Shown piece after piece: positions 46,327-55,192 of a stretch of 64,000 nt of DNA. The notes under the pieces were generated by a model that did no database searches, was not told the origin of the DNA, and saw only the letters and a program-made list of their open reading frames with translations. The stretch comes from [Actinomadura] parvosata subsp. kistnae (GTDB lineage Bacteria > Actinomycetota > Actinomycetes > Streptosporangiales > Streptosporangiaceae), in the NCBI RefSeq assembly GCF_900323885.1, contig NZ_OOHJ01000011.1, forward strand, positions 372,001-436,000. Reading direction: 5' to 3'. Every line of letters starts with the position of its first letter. Position 1 is the stretch's first letter. The position numbers were made by a program, and so were the translations under genes.

Positions 46327-46862
46327 GAAGGCAGCTGCGCCCCACCGACGTCAAGCGGCTCAACCGCACCTGGCGCAGGAACACCCACCACCGTCTCGGC
46401 CTCATCATCGAGTCCGTCACCGGCCCGTTCAACATCGGCTCGATCTTCCGCAGCGCCGCCGCGTTCGGCGTCGACGAGATCTGGCTGGCCGGCAACGCCA
46501 CCCCGCCCACCAACCCCAAGGCGGGCAAGACCGCGCTCGGCACCGAGCGCCTGGTCGACTGGCACGAGGCCGTGCCCGCCGTCGAGGCGGTCAAGGCCGC
46601 ACGGGAAGAGGGCTACGCGGTGCTCGCGATCGAGCTGACCGCCGAGGCCGTGCCACTGCACCGAGCCGATCTGGCCCGCGACGTGTGCCTGGTCGTCGGC
46701 AGCGAGGACCACGGCTGCTCCCCCGCCCTGCTCGACGCCGTCGACGGCGCCTGCTACATCCCGCAGGTCGGGCGGGTCGGCTCGTTCAACGTCGCGGTCG
46801 CCGCGGCCATCGCGCTGGCCGAGGCCCGCCGCCAGGAGTGGCAGAATCTCCCTGATTCGTAA
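46323..46862 (+). CDS. SPOUT-family RNA 2'-O-methyltransferase (TrmH-like)
   Basis: ATG overlapping the previous stop; 179 aa. Motifs of the SpoU/TrmH family: VTGPFNIGSIFRSAAAFGVDEIWL (motif 1), VCLVVGSEDHGCSPALLDAVD (motif 2) and IPQVGRVGSFNVAVAAAIALAEARR (motif 3, knot). It methylates ribose in tRNA or rRNA. Two RNA methyltransferases in tandem suggest one modification unit. Confidence 0.9.
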   Translation: MRRQLRPTDVKRLNRTWRRNTHHRLGLIIESVTGPFNIGSIFRSAAAFGVDEIWLAGNATPPTNPKAGKTALGTERLVDWHEAVPAVEAVKAAREEGYAVLAIELTAEAVPLHRADLARDVCLVVGSEDHGCSPALLDAVDGACYIPQVGRVGSFNVAVAAAIALAEARRQEWQNLPDS

Positions 46863-46898
46863 CCGCACCGTTCACCCGGGAAGGGCATACTTCAGGAC

Positions 46899-47699
46899 GT
46901 GCTGAGCCGTCGTTTCGCCTTCCTCGACCACCCCGGCCCGCTGCCCTTCGCCCACCGCGGCGGAGCGGCGGAAGGCGCGGAGAACTCCGCCGCCGCGTTC
47001 GAACGGGCGGTCGCGCTCGGCTACACCTACCTGGAGACCGACGCGCACGCCACCTCCGACGGCGTGCTGCTCGCCTTCCACGACCACACCCTCGACCGGG
47101 TGACCGACCATCGCGGCCGCATCTCCGAGCTGCCCTACAAGACGGTCAAACGCGCCCGCATCGCCGGGGTGCACGAGATCCCGCTGCTGGAGGACCTCCT
47201 CGGCACCTGGCCGGAGATCCGCTTCAACATCGACGTCAAGGAGGCGGCCGCCATCGCCCCGCTCGCCGAGGCGATCAGGCGCACCAACTCCTACGACCGG
47301 ATCTGCCTGACCTCGTTCTCCGACGAGCGGCTCGTGCTGGCCAGGGCCGCGCTGGGCCGGGAGGTGTGCTCGGCGCTCGGGCCGCGCGGCGTGGCCGCCC
47401 TGCGGGCCGCCGCCGCCACCTCCGGCTACGGCCGGCTGCTGACCCGCCTCTCGCGCGCCGGCGTGCCGTGCGCGCAGGTGCCGGTCGGCTTCCGCGGGCT
47501 GCGCGTCACCACCCGGCGCCTCATCCGTACGGCGCACGCCATCGGCATGCAGGTGCACGTGTGGACGGTCAACGACACCGCCCGCATGGAGCACCTGCTC
47601 GACCTGGGCGTCGACGGCATCATGACCGACAACGTCACCGGCCTGCGTGACGTGCTGGAGCGCCGGGGCCAGTGGCATCCCGGCCGCCTGGCCGCCTGA
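46899..47699 (+). CDS. Glycerophosphodiester phosphodiesterase
   Basis: GTG; 266 aa. GDPD motifs: PFAHRGGAAEGAENSAAAFE (HR catalytic pair), YLETDAHATSDGVLLAFHD (metal E-x-D and His), IRFNIDVKE, and late VHVWTVND. Cleaves glycerophosphodiesters to glycerol-3-phosphate and alcohol. Cytoplasmic, no signal peptide. In Streptomyces this gene and the following MFS gene stand next to rbpA; here they are 12.6 kb away. Confidence 0.9.
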   Translation: MLSRRFAFLDHPGPLPFAHRGGAAEGAENSAAAFERAVALGYTYLETDAHATSDGVLLAFHDHTLDRVTDHRGRISELPYKTVKRARIAGVHEIPLLEDLLGTWPEIRFNIDVKEAAAIAPLAEAIRRTNSYDRICLTSFSDERLVLARAALGREVCSALGPRGVAALRAAAATSGYGRLLTRLSRAGVPCAQVPVGFRGLRVTTRRLIRTAHAIGMQVHVWTVNDTARMEHLLDLGVDGIMTDNVTGLRDVLERRGQWHPGRLAA

Positions 47700-47736
47700 G
47701 CATCCCCCTTACCGCGCAGAGGAGCGACCCGTCACC

Positions 47737-49170
47737 ATGCCCGTATCCGCACCCCCCGCGGCCCTCGACGACTCCCCCGGCGCGCGCCGGCGCGAGCAAC
47801 GCGGCTGGTACTTCTACGACTGGGCCAACTCCGCCTTCTACACGGTGGTCATCTCGGTCTTCCTCGGCCCGTACCTCATCCCGGTCGCCAAGACCGCGGC
47901 CTGCGCCAAGGACTTCCCGACCGTGGCGTCCGGCACCTGCCTGGACACCTTCGACGCGCTCGTCCTCCGCCATCCCGGCCTCGGCTACGTGGACGTGCTC
48001 GGCGCCGACATCAGGCCCGCCGCGTACTTCGGGCTGATCACCACGATCGCGGTGTTCCTGCAGATCCTGGTGCTGCCGGTGGTGGGCGCGCTGGCCGACC
48101 ACACCGGCCGCAAGAAGGAGCTGCTGGGCGGCTTCGCCTACGTCGGCGCGCTGGCCGCGATGTGCCTGTTCTTCGTCGAGGGCGACCGCTACCTGCTCGG
48201 CGGCGTGCTGTTCATCCTGGCGAACCTGGCCTACGGCGCCTCCGTCGTGGTCTACGACTCGTTCCTGCCGCAGATCTCCACGCCGGAGGAGCGCGACGGG
48301 GTCTCCTCGCGCGGCTGGGCCATCGGCTACCTCGGCGGCGGCCTGCTGCTGGCCCTCAACCTCGTGCTCTACCTGCAGCACGAGAGCCTCGGCCTGACCC
48401 AGGGCATGGCGGTGCGGATCTGCATGGCCTCGGCGGCCCTGTGGTGGGCGACGTTCACGATCATCCCGCTGCTGCGGCTGCGCAACCGGCCCGTGCCCGC
48501 GCACGAGAGCACCGCGCTGCGCTCGGTCGGCGGCAGCTTCCGCCAGCTCGGCCGCACCCTCGCCGAGCTGCGGCGCTACCCGCTGACGCTGCTGTTCCTG
48601 ATCGCCTACCTCGTCTACAACGACGGCGTGCAGACGGTCATCGGCAACAGCGCCGCCTTCGCCTCCGAAGCGCTCAAGCTGTCGCAGGACGTGCAGATCA
48701 CGGCGATCCTCATGGTGCAGTTCGTGGCGTTCTTCGGGGCGCTGCTGCTCGGCCGGCTGGCGCGCAGCTTCGGCACCAAGCGGACGGTGCTGGCGAGCCT
48801 GGTGCTGTGGACGGCGATCGTCGCCATGGCCATGTTCGTGGCCGAGGGGCAGGCGCTGCAGTTCTACCTGATGGCGTTCGCGATCGCGATCGTGCTGGGC
48901 GGCACGCAGGCGCTGTCGCGCTCGCTGTTCTCGCTGGTGATCCCGCGGGGGCGGGAGGCCGAGTACTTCAGTCTCCTCCAGATCAGCGACAAGGGGTCGG
49001 CGTTCATCGGCTCGCTGACGATCACGCTGGCGCTGCAGTTCACCAACAGCTACCGGATCGCGATCCTGTCGATGGTCGTCTTCTTCGTGATCGGGTTCGT
49101 CCTCCTGGCCGTCACGAACCTGCCCAGGGCCATCCGGGCGGCGGGCAACGAGGTCCCCGGCCGCATCTGA
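47737..49170 (+). CDS. UMF1-type MFS transporter
   Basis: ATG with AGGAG at 47719-47723; 477 aa, 12 helices. The UMF1/Atg22 signature is GWYFYDWANSAFYTVVISVFLGPYL near the N-terminus, with LADHTGRKKELLGGF as motif A and GIVLGGTQALSRSLFS-like helix 10 (LGGTQALSRSLFSLVIP). Substrate unknown. Directly downstream of the GDPD gene, probably co-expressed. Confidence 0.9.
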   Translation: MPVSAPPAALDDSPGARRREQRGWYFYDWANSAFYTVVISVFLGPYLIPVAKTAACAKDFPTVASGTCLDTFDALVLRHPGLGYVDVLGADIRPAAYFGLITTIAVFLQILVLPVVGALADHTGRKKELLGGFAYVGALAAMCLFFVEGDRYLLGGVLFILANLAYGASVVVYDSFLPQISTPEERDGVSSRGWAIGYLGGGLLLALNLVLYLQHESLGLTQGMAVRICMASAALWWATFTIIPLLRLRNRPVPAHESTALRSVGGSFRQLGRTLAELRRYPLTLLFLIAYLVYNDGVQTVIGNSAAFASEALKLSQDVQITAILMVQFVAFFGALLLGRLARSFGTKRTVLASLVLWTAIVAMAMFVAEGQALQFYLMAFAIAIVLGGTQALSRSLFSLVIPRGREAEYFSLLQISDKGSAFIGSLTITLALQFTNSYRIAILSMVVFFVIGFVLLAVTNLPRAIRAAGNEVPGRI

Positions 49171-49227
49171 GAAGAGTCCACCCATCCGAACAGAGAGCAC
49201 CGCTCTTGACTTCACCACGCCCTTGAC

Positions 49228-49261
49228 GAGAGCATTGCTCACATAACGGAGCAACGCCCTC
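49228..49261. promoter_or_regulatory. 34-bp operator dyad upstream of the TTG-start membrane gene
   Basis: GAGAGCATTGCTC - 8 nt - GAGCAACGCCCTC is an almost perfect 13-bp inverted repeat (11 of 13 pairs) ending 16 bp before the start codon. TetR-type repressors bind such sites. It lies over the expected promoter. No regulator is adjacent. Confidence 0.65.
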
Positions 49262-49276
49262 TTCAAGGAGCATCGA

Positions 49277-49885
49277 TTGTCCCCCAGGCTCACCTCCGCG
49301 GCCTTCGCCGCCGGCGGCCTCCTCTTCCTCCTCTACCCCGCCCTCCGCCCCTCCGGCGACGACGCCACCGCCATGGCCTCCACCGAATGGGTGGCCGGGC
49401 ACGCCGCCGCGATGATCGGGTTCATCCTGCTCGGACTGGCCGTACTCGGACTCCACCAGGCGCTCGGCGACCGGCTGTCGCTGCGCGCCGCCGTGGTCAC
49501 CTGGATCGGCGCCGGGCTGACGCTGCCGTACTACGGTGCGGAGGACTTCGGCCTGCACGTCATCGCCCAGCGCTCCCTCCGGGACGGCGCGCCGACGCTC
49601 ATGGAACTGGCCTCACAGTTCAGGTACGGCCCCGTCCCCATGACCATGTTCGCCGCCGGGCTCCTTCTCCTGGCCGTGGGCACCGTCATGGCCGCCATCG
49701 CCATCGGCCGCTCCGGGGTGCTCCCGAAGTGGAGCGGCACGGCACTGGCCCTCGGCTTCGTCCTGTTCATCCCCCAGTTCTTCGGCCCCTACCCGCTGCG
49801 CGTCGCCCACGGCGCCCTGCTCATGGCGGGCGGCCTGTGGGCAGCAGCGGCCTTGTGGCGAGCCCGCGCCACCACCGACCACTGA
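49277..49885 (+). CDS. Multi-pass membrane protein, unknown
   Basis: The TTG with AAGGAG (49265-49270) gives 202 aa with about six helices (LTSAAFAAGGLLFLLYPALRP, AAMIGFILLGLAVLGLHQAL, AAVVTWIGAGLTLPYYGAEDF). Charged residues between helices 3 and 4 (YYGAEDFGLHVI) might be functional. Not assigned to a family. Controlled by the dyad at 49,228, which implies an inducible membrane function. Confidence 0.75.
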   Translation: MSPRLTSAAFAAGGLLFLLYPALRPSGDDATAMASTEWVAGHAAAMIGFILLGLAVLGLHQALGDRLSLRAAVVTWIGAGLTLPYYGAEDFGLHVIAQRSLRDGAPTLMELASQFRYGPVPMTMFAAGLLLLAVGTVMAAIAIGRSGVLPKWSGTALALGFVLFIPQFFGPYPLRVAHGALLMAGGLWAAAALWRARATTDH

Positions 49886-50909
49886 GCCCGCTCGATGCCA
49901 CTGCGGCAGCCACCCGCCGACGCAGGCCCCGCTGTGGCCCACCGCCCCGCTCACCAAGAGCGCGCACTGCGGCGAGCTGACCACCACCTCGGGCCCCAAT
50001 GCGGCAGACCGGCCCACCTGCGCAGGCCACGCTGCGGTAGGTCGCCCGTCCGGCCCAGGCCGTGGCCATGGCAGCCACCCCGCCGCTGAGGCGACGCACT
50101 ATGGTGGCCCGGCCACCCCACTCAGGGCGCGCACTGCGGCAGGCCGACCCACCTGCGGCAGCCCGACCCGCCCGCACAGGCCACACTGCGGCAGGCCGAT
50201 CCGCCGCACAGGGCGCACACCGGCGAGCCGACCACCACCCTCAGGCCCCAATGCGGCAGACCGGCCCACCTGCGCAGGCCACGCTGCGGTAGTCGCCCGT
50301 CCGGCCCAGGCCGTGGCCATGGCAGCCACCCCGCCGCTGAGGCGACGCACTATGGTGGCCCGGCCACCCCACTCAGGCGCGCACTGCGGCAGGCCGACCC
50401 ACCTGCGCAGCCCGACCCGCCCGCACAGGCCACACTGCGGCAGGCCGATCCGCCGCACAGGCGCACACCGCGAGCCACCACCCCTCAGGCCCCAATGCGG
50501 CAGACCGGCCCACCTGCGCAGGCCACGCTGCGGTAGGTCGCCCGTCCGGCCCAGGCCGTGGCCATGGCAGCCACCCCGCCGCTGAGGCGACGCACTATGG
50601 TGGCCCGGCCACCCCACTCAGGGCGCGCACTGCGGCAGGCCGACCCACCTGCGGCAGCCCGACCCGCCCGCACAGGCCACACTGCGGCAGGCCGCCCCGC
50701 CGCACAAGGCGCACACCGGCGAGCCGACCACCACCCTCAGGCCCCAATGCGGCAGACCGCCTCGCCCGCTCAGGCCGCACTTCGGCGGGCCGCCCGCCCG
50801 TGCAGGCCGCCCCACCCCGGCCCCTGAGACCAAGTGCTCACGTGGGCCGGTCACCCCGCTCAGGGGCGGGCCGGAGTGGACCGGTCCCGTAAATGCGTGC
50901 TCGTGGGGC
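49886..50909. repeat. ~250-bp satellite array, no gene
   Basis: About three and a half copies; the landmark GCAGCCACCCCGCCGCTGAG occurs at about 50,071, 50,322 and 50,567 (unit 251 then 245 bp). Shorter sub-repeats (CTGCGGCAGGCC, GCGCACTGCGGCAGG) occur inside. The middle copy lacks several single G/C bases present in its sisters. Open frames exist only because of base composition. It fills the gap between convergent genes. Confidence 0.88.
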
Positions 50910-51872
50910 TCAGGTGACGTTGAGGACGGTCTTGCCGCGGTTGCGGCCCTGCTCGCCGCGGCGGTGGGCCTCGGCGGCGTCCGCGAGGGGGAAGACGTCC
51001 TCGACCTCGACGTCCAGCTCGCCCTTGTCGATCAGCTCGGCGATCCGGGCGAGCGCCGGGCCGTCGGGTTCGACCAGGATGCCGGTGGCCCGCACGCCCC
51101 GCTCGCGGGCGCGGCCGATCAGGTCGGGCGCCACGCCGGACGGCACCGCCACCAGCAGCCCGCCGGGGCGCAGCACCTCCAGGGACCGGGTGCTCGTCCG
51201 GTCGTGCCCGTCGCCGACCAGGTCGATCACCACGTCCACGTCCCGCACGGCGTCCTCGAAGCGCGTGGTGGTGTAGTCGATCACCTCGTCCGCGCCGATG
51301 GAGCGCAGCCAGTCGTGCTTGGGTGCGGAGGCCGTGCCGATCACGTACGCGCCCGCGTTCCGGGCGATCTGCACCGCCAGATGGCCGACACCGCCCGCCG
51401 CCGCGTGGATCAGCACCCGCTGCCCGCTCGCGACGGCCGCGGTGTCGACGAGCGCCTGCCAGGCGGTGAGGGCGGCGAGCGGCGCCCCGGCCGCCGCCGC
51501 GTGCCCGACGGTGGCGGGCTTGCGGGCGAACTGCCGGCTCGGCGCGGTGACGTACTCGGCGTACGCACCCGCCTGGCGGGGGAACCAGGGCATGCCGAAC
51601 ACCTCGTCGCCCGGCTCGAAGATCGTCACTCCGAACCCGGTCTCCTCGACGACGCCGGAGACGTCCCAGCCGAGGATGAACGGCGGCTCGCCCAGCACCC
51701 CGGCCATGCCGCCGCCCGCGCGGGTCTTCCAGTCCACCGGGTTCACGCCGGCGGCGTGCACCCGGACCAGGATCTCAGTGGGCAGCGGGACGGGCTTGGG
51801 CACCTCGGCGAGACGCAGCACCTCCGGGCCGCCGTGGGAGTCCTGGACGATCGCGCGCATGGTGGCTGACAT
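50910..51872 (-). CDS. NADPH:quinone oxidoreductase-type MDR protein
   Basis: ATG at 51,872 with AAGGAG upstream; 320 aa. MDR fold: IVQDSHGGPEVLRLAEVP, HAAGVNPVDWKTRAGGG, GWDVSGVVEETG, Rossmann LIHAAAGGVGHLAVQIAR (about 157-174). No zinc-ligand cysteines, as expected for quinone oxidoreductases. Divergent from an HxlR regulator 142 bp away, the usual electrophile or quinone-stress arrangement. Confidence 0.88.
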   Translation of the reverse strand: MSATMRAIVQDSHGGPEVLRLAEVPKPVPLPTEILVRVHAAGVNPVDWKTRAGGGMAGVLGEPPFILGWDVSGVVEETGFGVTIFEPGDEVFGMPWFPRQAGAYAEYVTAPSRQFARKPATVGHAAAAGAPLAALTAWQALVDTAAVASGQRVLIHAAAGGVGHLAVQIARNAGAYVIGTASAPKHDWLRSIGADEVIDYTTTRFEDAVRDVDVVIDLVGDGHDRTSTRSLEVLRPGGLLVAVPSGVAPDLIGRARERGVRATGILVEPDGPALARIAELIDKGELDVEVEDVFPLADAAEAHRRGEQGRNRGKTVLNVT

Positions 51873-52014
51873 GGTGATGCTCCTTGCTCGTTCAGTACGG
51901 CCGGGCTCCGTTCCCGCCTGGCCGCAGCCGAAGCTACCCAACAGGTGGTAGTAACTCGCAAGGGCGACTGCTATCTTTTGGGAAGTAATATCCCCCTGAG
52001 GAAAGGTTCCGGCC

Positions 52015-52392
52015 ATGGCGTTGACCTGCGGCTCCGGACTGCACGACCGGCACGACGTCTACGCGGCACAGTGCCCGTGCAGAGACGTGCTGGACATGCT
52101 GGCCAACAAGTGGTCGGCCCTGGCCGTGGGCGCTCTGGAGGAGGGGCCGCAGCGCTTCGGCGCGCTGCAGCGCCGCCTGGAGGGCGTCAGCCCCAAGGTC
52201 CTCACCCAGACGCTGCGCCGCCTGGAGGAGCACGGCTTCGTCGACCGCACGATCTACCCGGCGGTCCCGCTGCACGTCGAATACTCCCTCACCGACCTGG
52301 GCCGCGGCGTGGCCGGCCCGCTCGGCGCGCTGCGCTCCTGGGTGGAGTCCCACCTCGACGAGATCCACCACGCCCGAGCGACCGCGAGCTGA
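52015..52392 (+). CDS. HxlR-family regulator
   Basis: ATG with GGAAAGG upstream; 125 aa. CPCRDVLDMLANKWSALAVGAL is the family start; the cysteine of CPCR is the redox/electrophile sensor in relatives such as HypR and QorR. HTH at VSPKVLTQTLRRLEEHGFVDR. It probably represses itself and the divergent quinone oxidoreductase. Candidate sites AGTAAC/AGTAATA lie at about 51,950 and 51,983 between the genes. Confidence 0.9.
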   Translation: MALTCGSGLHDRHDVYAAQCPCRDVLDMLANKWSALAVGALEEGPQRFGALQRRLEGVSPKVLTQTLRRLEEHGFVDRTIYPAVPLHVEYSLTDLGRGVAGPLGALRSWVESHLDEIHHARATAS

Positions 52393-52399
52393 CCCCGCA

Positions 52400-52700
52400 G
52401 CGACCACCCCCTTGTCCACGTCGGAACCCGCCCACGGCGTGACCGCGGCCCTCGCCCACCAACGGAGGCTGACTAGAGGGCAACCGGCCACCTCGTCCAT
52501 CCTGGGCGGTTGACTACGCGGCGACCGGCCACCTTCGTCCTCAACGGAACCCAACCACTGCATGACCGGCCACCTCGTCCTCCGATGGACCGACCACGAG
52601 CGACCGGCCACCTCGCCCACCCTCGGCGGTTGACTACGAGACGACCGGTCACTTTGCCCTCCAGCGAACTGGCTACGGGGTGACCGCCCCCTTGTCCACC
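52400..52700. repeat. ~40-bp tandem array ending in the serine-hydrolase gene
   Basis: GACCGGCCACCTCGTCC-type units start at about 52402, 52441, 52482, 52523, 52564, 52602, 52643 and 52682, spaced 38-41 bp. The last covers the stop (52673-52675) and final codons of the serine hydrolase. The array fills the convergent gap with the HxlR gene. Confidence 0.85.
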
Positions 52701-54037
52701 ATCGGGAGCGTGAACGAGCGGGCCGCCGCCGTCCCGGCCGCGCCCGCGTCCGGTCCGCACACCGCCTCCAGGAGGTGATCGGCGAACGCGTAGTCGATGG
52801 GGTGCAGGATGATCTGACCGTTCTCGTCCAGGCGCTGGTAGTGCCGGAGGTTGGTGCCGAGGGAGACCTGGCGGGTGCTGTCGGGGTTGTAGAACGAGAA
52901 GGTGTCCATGCCGGGGACGCTCCCGTCATGCCCCCAGAACCGGCCGCACGGCAGGTCGAGCGGGAAGAGCCCGAGCCCGTACTGGGCCAGCCCTCCGCCC
53001 AGCGTCCGCACGGGCACCGTCGTGCGCATCTCGGCCAGCAGCCGCGCGTCGAGCAGCTCGCCGCGCAGCAGCAGCCGGAAGAAGCGGCTGAGGTCCTCCA
53101 TCGTCGAGGTGAGGGCGCCCGCCGTGCCCGCCCACGACATGTTGTAGACGCTGTACTCCTTCGGCGGGTCGAAGAGCCCGTACAGCGCCTCGTACGCCTT
53201 GGAGTGCGGGCCCGGGATGTGCGGGGTGCGCGGGAACGCGGTGTGCCGCAACCCGGCGGGACGGATCACGTGGTCGGTGATGTACCGCTCGGCGCTGACG
53301 CCCGTCACCCGCTCCAGCAGCAGGCCCGCGATGGTGTAGTTCGTGTTCGAGTACGCGCCGGGCAGCGCTCCCGGCTCCCCCGTCGCGGGCGCCTCGAGGC
53401 CCAGCCGTGCCAGCTCCTCGGGCGGGAAGGTGCGGAAACGGTTGGCGTCGAGGCTCTCGACGGTGGGGAACACCACGTCGGTGCTGTTGGCGATGTGACT
53501 GGTGTGGTTGAGCAGCATGCGGACGGTGATCCGCTGCCCCCGCTCGCCCGGCACCACATCCGGTAAGTAGCGGCCGATGGGGGCGTCGAGGTCGATCCTG
53601 CCCCGGCCCACCTGCTGCAGGACGGCCACGGCGGTGAACGTCTTGGTGATGCTGCCGATCCGGTGCACCATGTCAGGCCGCACCGGCCGGCCGGTCTCGA
53701 CGTCGGCGACCCCGGCGGCACCCTTCCAGCTCTCCCGGCCTTGCACGACATGGGAGTAAATGCCGTACATACCGGCCGCATGCACGGCCTCCAGGGTCTC
53801 GCGCAACCGCGCCCGATCCAGCCCGCCGTCTTGAGCGGAGACCTTCAGGGCAGCGCCATCCTGCGCGGCGACCTGCCGCGCGGCGTCGTGCTCCGCGGCA
53901 TCGCCCTGAGCGGGGACGCCCTCAGCGGTGGCTGCCTGAGCGGTGGCTGCCGTGGCTGGTCCGGCCGCGAGGAGTGCGGCGGCGAGGGTCGCGGCTCCGA
54001 GCCGCGAGGCGAATGTTCTGCGTCGGCGCATGGTCAT
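52673..54037 (-). CDS. Exported class-C beta-lactamase-like serine hydrolase
   Basis: ATG at 54,037; 454 aa. An RRRR-type N-region and Ala-rich signal peptide, then an unusual Ala/Gln/Asp-rich spacer (AAQDGAALKVSAQDG). Catalytic motifs: SITK (S-x-x-K, about 127), YSNTNY (Y-x-N, about 230) and HDG in place of K-T-G (WGHDGSVPG, about 370). Family members are DD-carboxypeptidases, esterases or beta-lactamases acting outside the cell. Which activity is not decidable here. Confidence 0.88.
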   Translation of the reverse strand: MTMRRRRTFASRLGAATLAAALLAAGPATAATAQAATAEGVPAQGDAAEHDAARQVAAQDGAALKVSAQDGGLDRARLRETLEAVHAAGMYGIYSHVVQGRESWKGAAGVADVETGRPVRPDMVHRIGSITKTFTAVAVLQQVGRGRIDLDAPIGRYLPDVVPGERGQRITVRMLLNHTSHIANSTDVVFPTVESLDANRFRTFPPEELARLGLEAPATGEPGALPGAYSNTNYTIAGLLLERVTGVSAERYITDHVIRPAGLRHTAFPRTPHIPGPHSKAYEALYGLFDPPKEYSVYNMSWAGTAGALTSTMEDLSRFFRLLLRGELLDARLLAEMRTTVPVRTLGGGLAQYGLGLFPLDLPCGRFWGHDGSVPGMDTFSFYNPDSTRQVSLGTNLRHYQRLDENGQIILHPIDYAFADHLLEAVCGPDAGAAGTAAARSFTLPMVDKGAVTP

Positions 54038-54238
54038 GCAGCCAGCATGGACCTCACGCCTGCGCGCAGGTCAGTGTGCTCTGTCACCGGTGCGACGTGA
54101 CAACGGTCATGCCCGCCTTCCGGCGCGCAGGTCGCAGCCGCAGGGCGAGCGCACAGGCACCAGGGCGAGCTCGCCCTGCGGCAGGCGACCCCGCCCAACG
54201 CGAGGCGAACGCACCGAGTCAGCGCCATACGCGCCTGG

Positions 54239-54655
54239 TCAGCGCCACGCGCGTCTGGCCGCCGCAAGCACCAGGGCCGCTCCGGCCAGGGTGAGGAGGC
54301 CGGTGAAGAGCCATTCGCCCGAGCCGTCCGGACCGTACACGCGGCTGGCGCGTCCCGTGTCGACGGCCTGGATGGTGCGGCCGGCGGTGAGGGTGGTGCG
54401 GTCGCTGCCGTACAGCTCGACGTCGTGCCGCACGACCCGCCCGTCACCGGAGGCGAAGTCGCCCGCCCAGACGCACGACTCGTGCCCGGGATGCTGCACG
54501 CACCGCAGCTCCCGTGCGGTGAACACGCCGCTCACCCCGTCGGCGCGGGCGGCGCGGACGGTGGGGCCGAGCTCGGGCACCGACCAGAACAGCAGCAGCA
54601 GCCCGAGGCCGGCCAGGACGAGGGTGAACGCGCTCAGGCGCCGTTTGACCCGCAC
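54239..54655 (-). CDS. DUF3592-like membrane protein
   Basis: GTG at 54,655; 138 aa. One helix near each end (LSAFTLVLAGLGLLLLFWSVP; WLFTGLLTLAGAALVLAAAR) around an extracytoplasmic domain with two cysteines (ARELRCVQHPGHESCVWAGDF). It starts 3 bp after the stop of the upstream gene, whose 3' end holds its ribosome site. The last 20 bp are repeated once past the stop. Confidence 0.7.
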   Translation of the reverse strand: MRVKRRLSAFTLVLAGLGLLLLFWSVPELGPTVRAARADGVSGVFTARELRCVQHPGHESCVWAGDFASGDGRVVRHDVELYGSDRTTLTAGRTIQAVDTGRASRVYGPDGSGEWLFTGLLTLAGAALVLAAARRAWR

Positions 54656-54658
54656 GGC

Positions 54659-55192
54659 CTAGTGCGCGACCGCGCAGGTGCAGGTGGCGCCGGCGTGGGC
54701 CCGGCGGTGCAGCACCATCGCCACGACCATGGGGGCGAACACGATCGCGTTGTAGAACAGGTGCAGCTCCATCCTGGGCCAGATGAGCTGGAGGATGCTG
54801 GTGGGGACGGGCCGGCCCATCAGGTACACGCCGCTGAGTTTCTGCAGGAGCAGCAGCAGGTGCTCCAGGTGGTGCCATACCTGGATGCCGAGGGAGATGT
54901 TCCACCATGTGCGGGCGCTGCCGGTGAACCCTTTGCGCAGGAGGATGAGGCCGACGAGCATGAGCAGCGCGTAGCCGTAGTGCATCCACTCGGAGGTCAC
55001 GAGCCACGGGAAGGGCAGGCCGAGCACGCCGCGGGCCTCGGCCAGTGGCCAGCCCCAGGCGTAGACCTGCACGGCCTGCACTAAGTGCTCCGCCCAGTGG
55101 GCCACCACGATGACCATGAAGACCGTGAGCGCGGCCTTGTGGTGGCGGCCGTTGAGCGTGGCCGCGTTGATTCCGGTCGTGATCGTCGCCAT
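54659..55192 (-). CDS. Membrane protein with two HxxEH motifs, unknown
   Basis: ATG at 55,192 with GAGGTGAG upstream; 177 aa with four or five helices. Two histidine/glutamate clusters in helices (VIVVAHWAEHLVQAVQVYAW and LGIQVWHHLEHLLLLLQ) look like a metal or haem site, each as H-x-x-E-H. It ends in a cysteine-containing TCTCAVAH. Not assigned to a family. Overlapping arrangement with the DUF3592-like gene suggests an operon. Confidence 0.7.
   Translation of the reverse strand: MATITTGINAATLNGRHHKAALTVFMVIVVAHWAEHLVQAVQVYAWGWPLAEARGVLGLPFPWLVTSEWMHYGYALLMLVGLILLRKGFTGSARTWWNISLGIQVWHHLEHLLLLLQKLSGVYLMGRPVPTSILQLIWPRMELHLFYNAIVFAPMVVAMVLHRRAHAGATCTCAVAH

Noticed and set aside
49886..50909. 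Long open frames across the satellite on both strands
   Set aside because: Repetitive, frame-shifting between copies, no ribosome sites and no domain; open only because of high GC.
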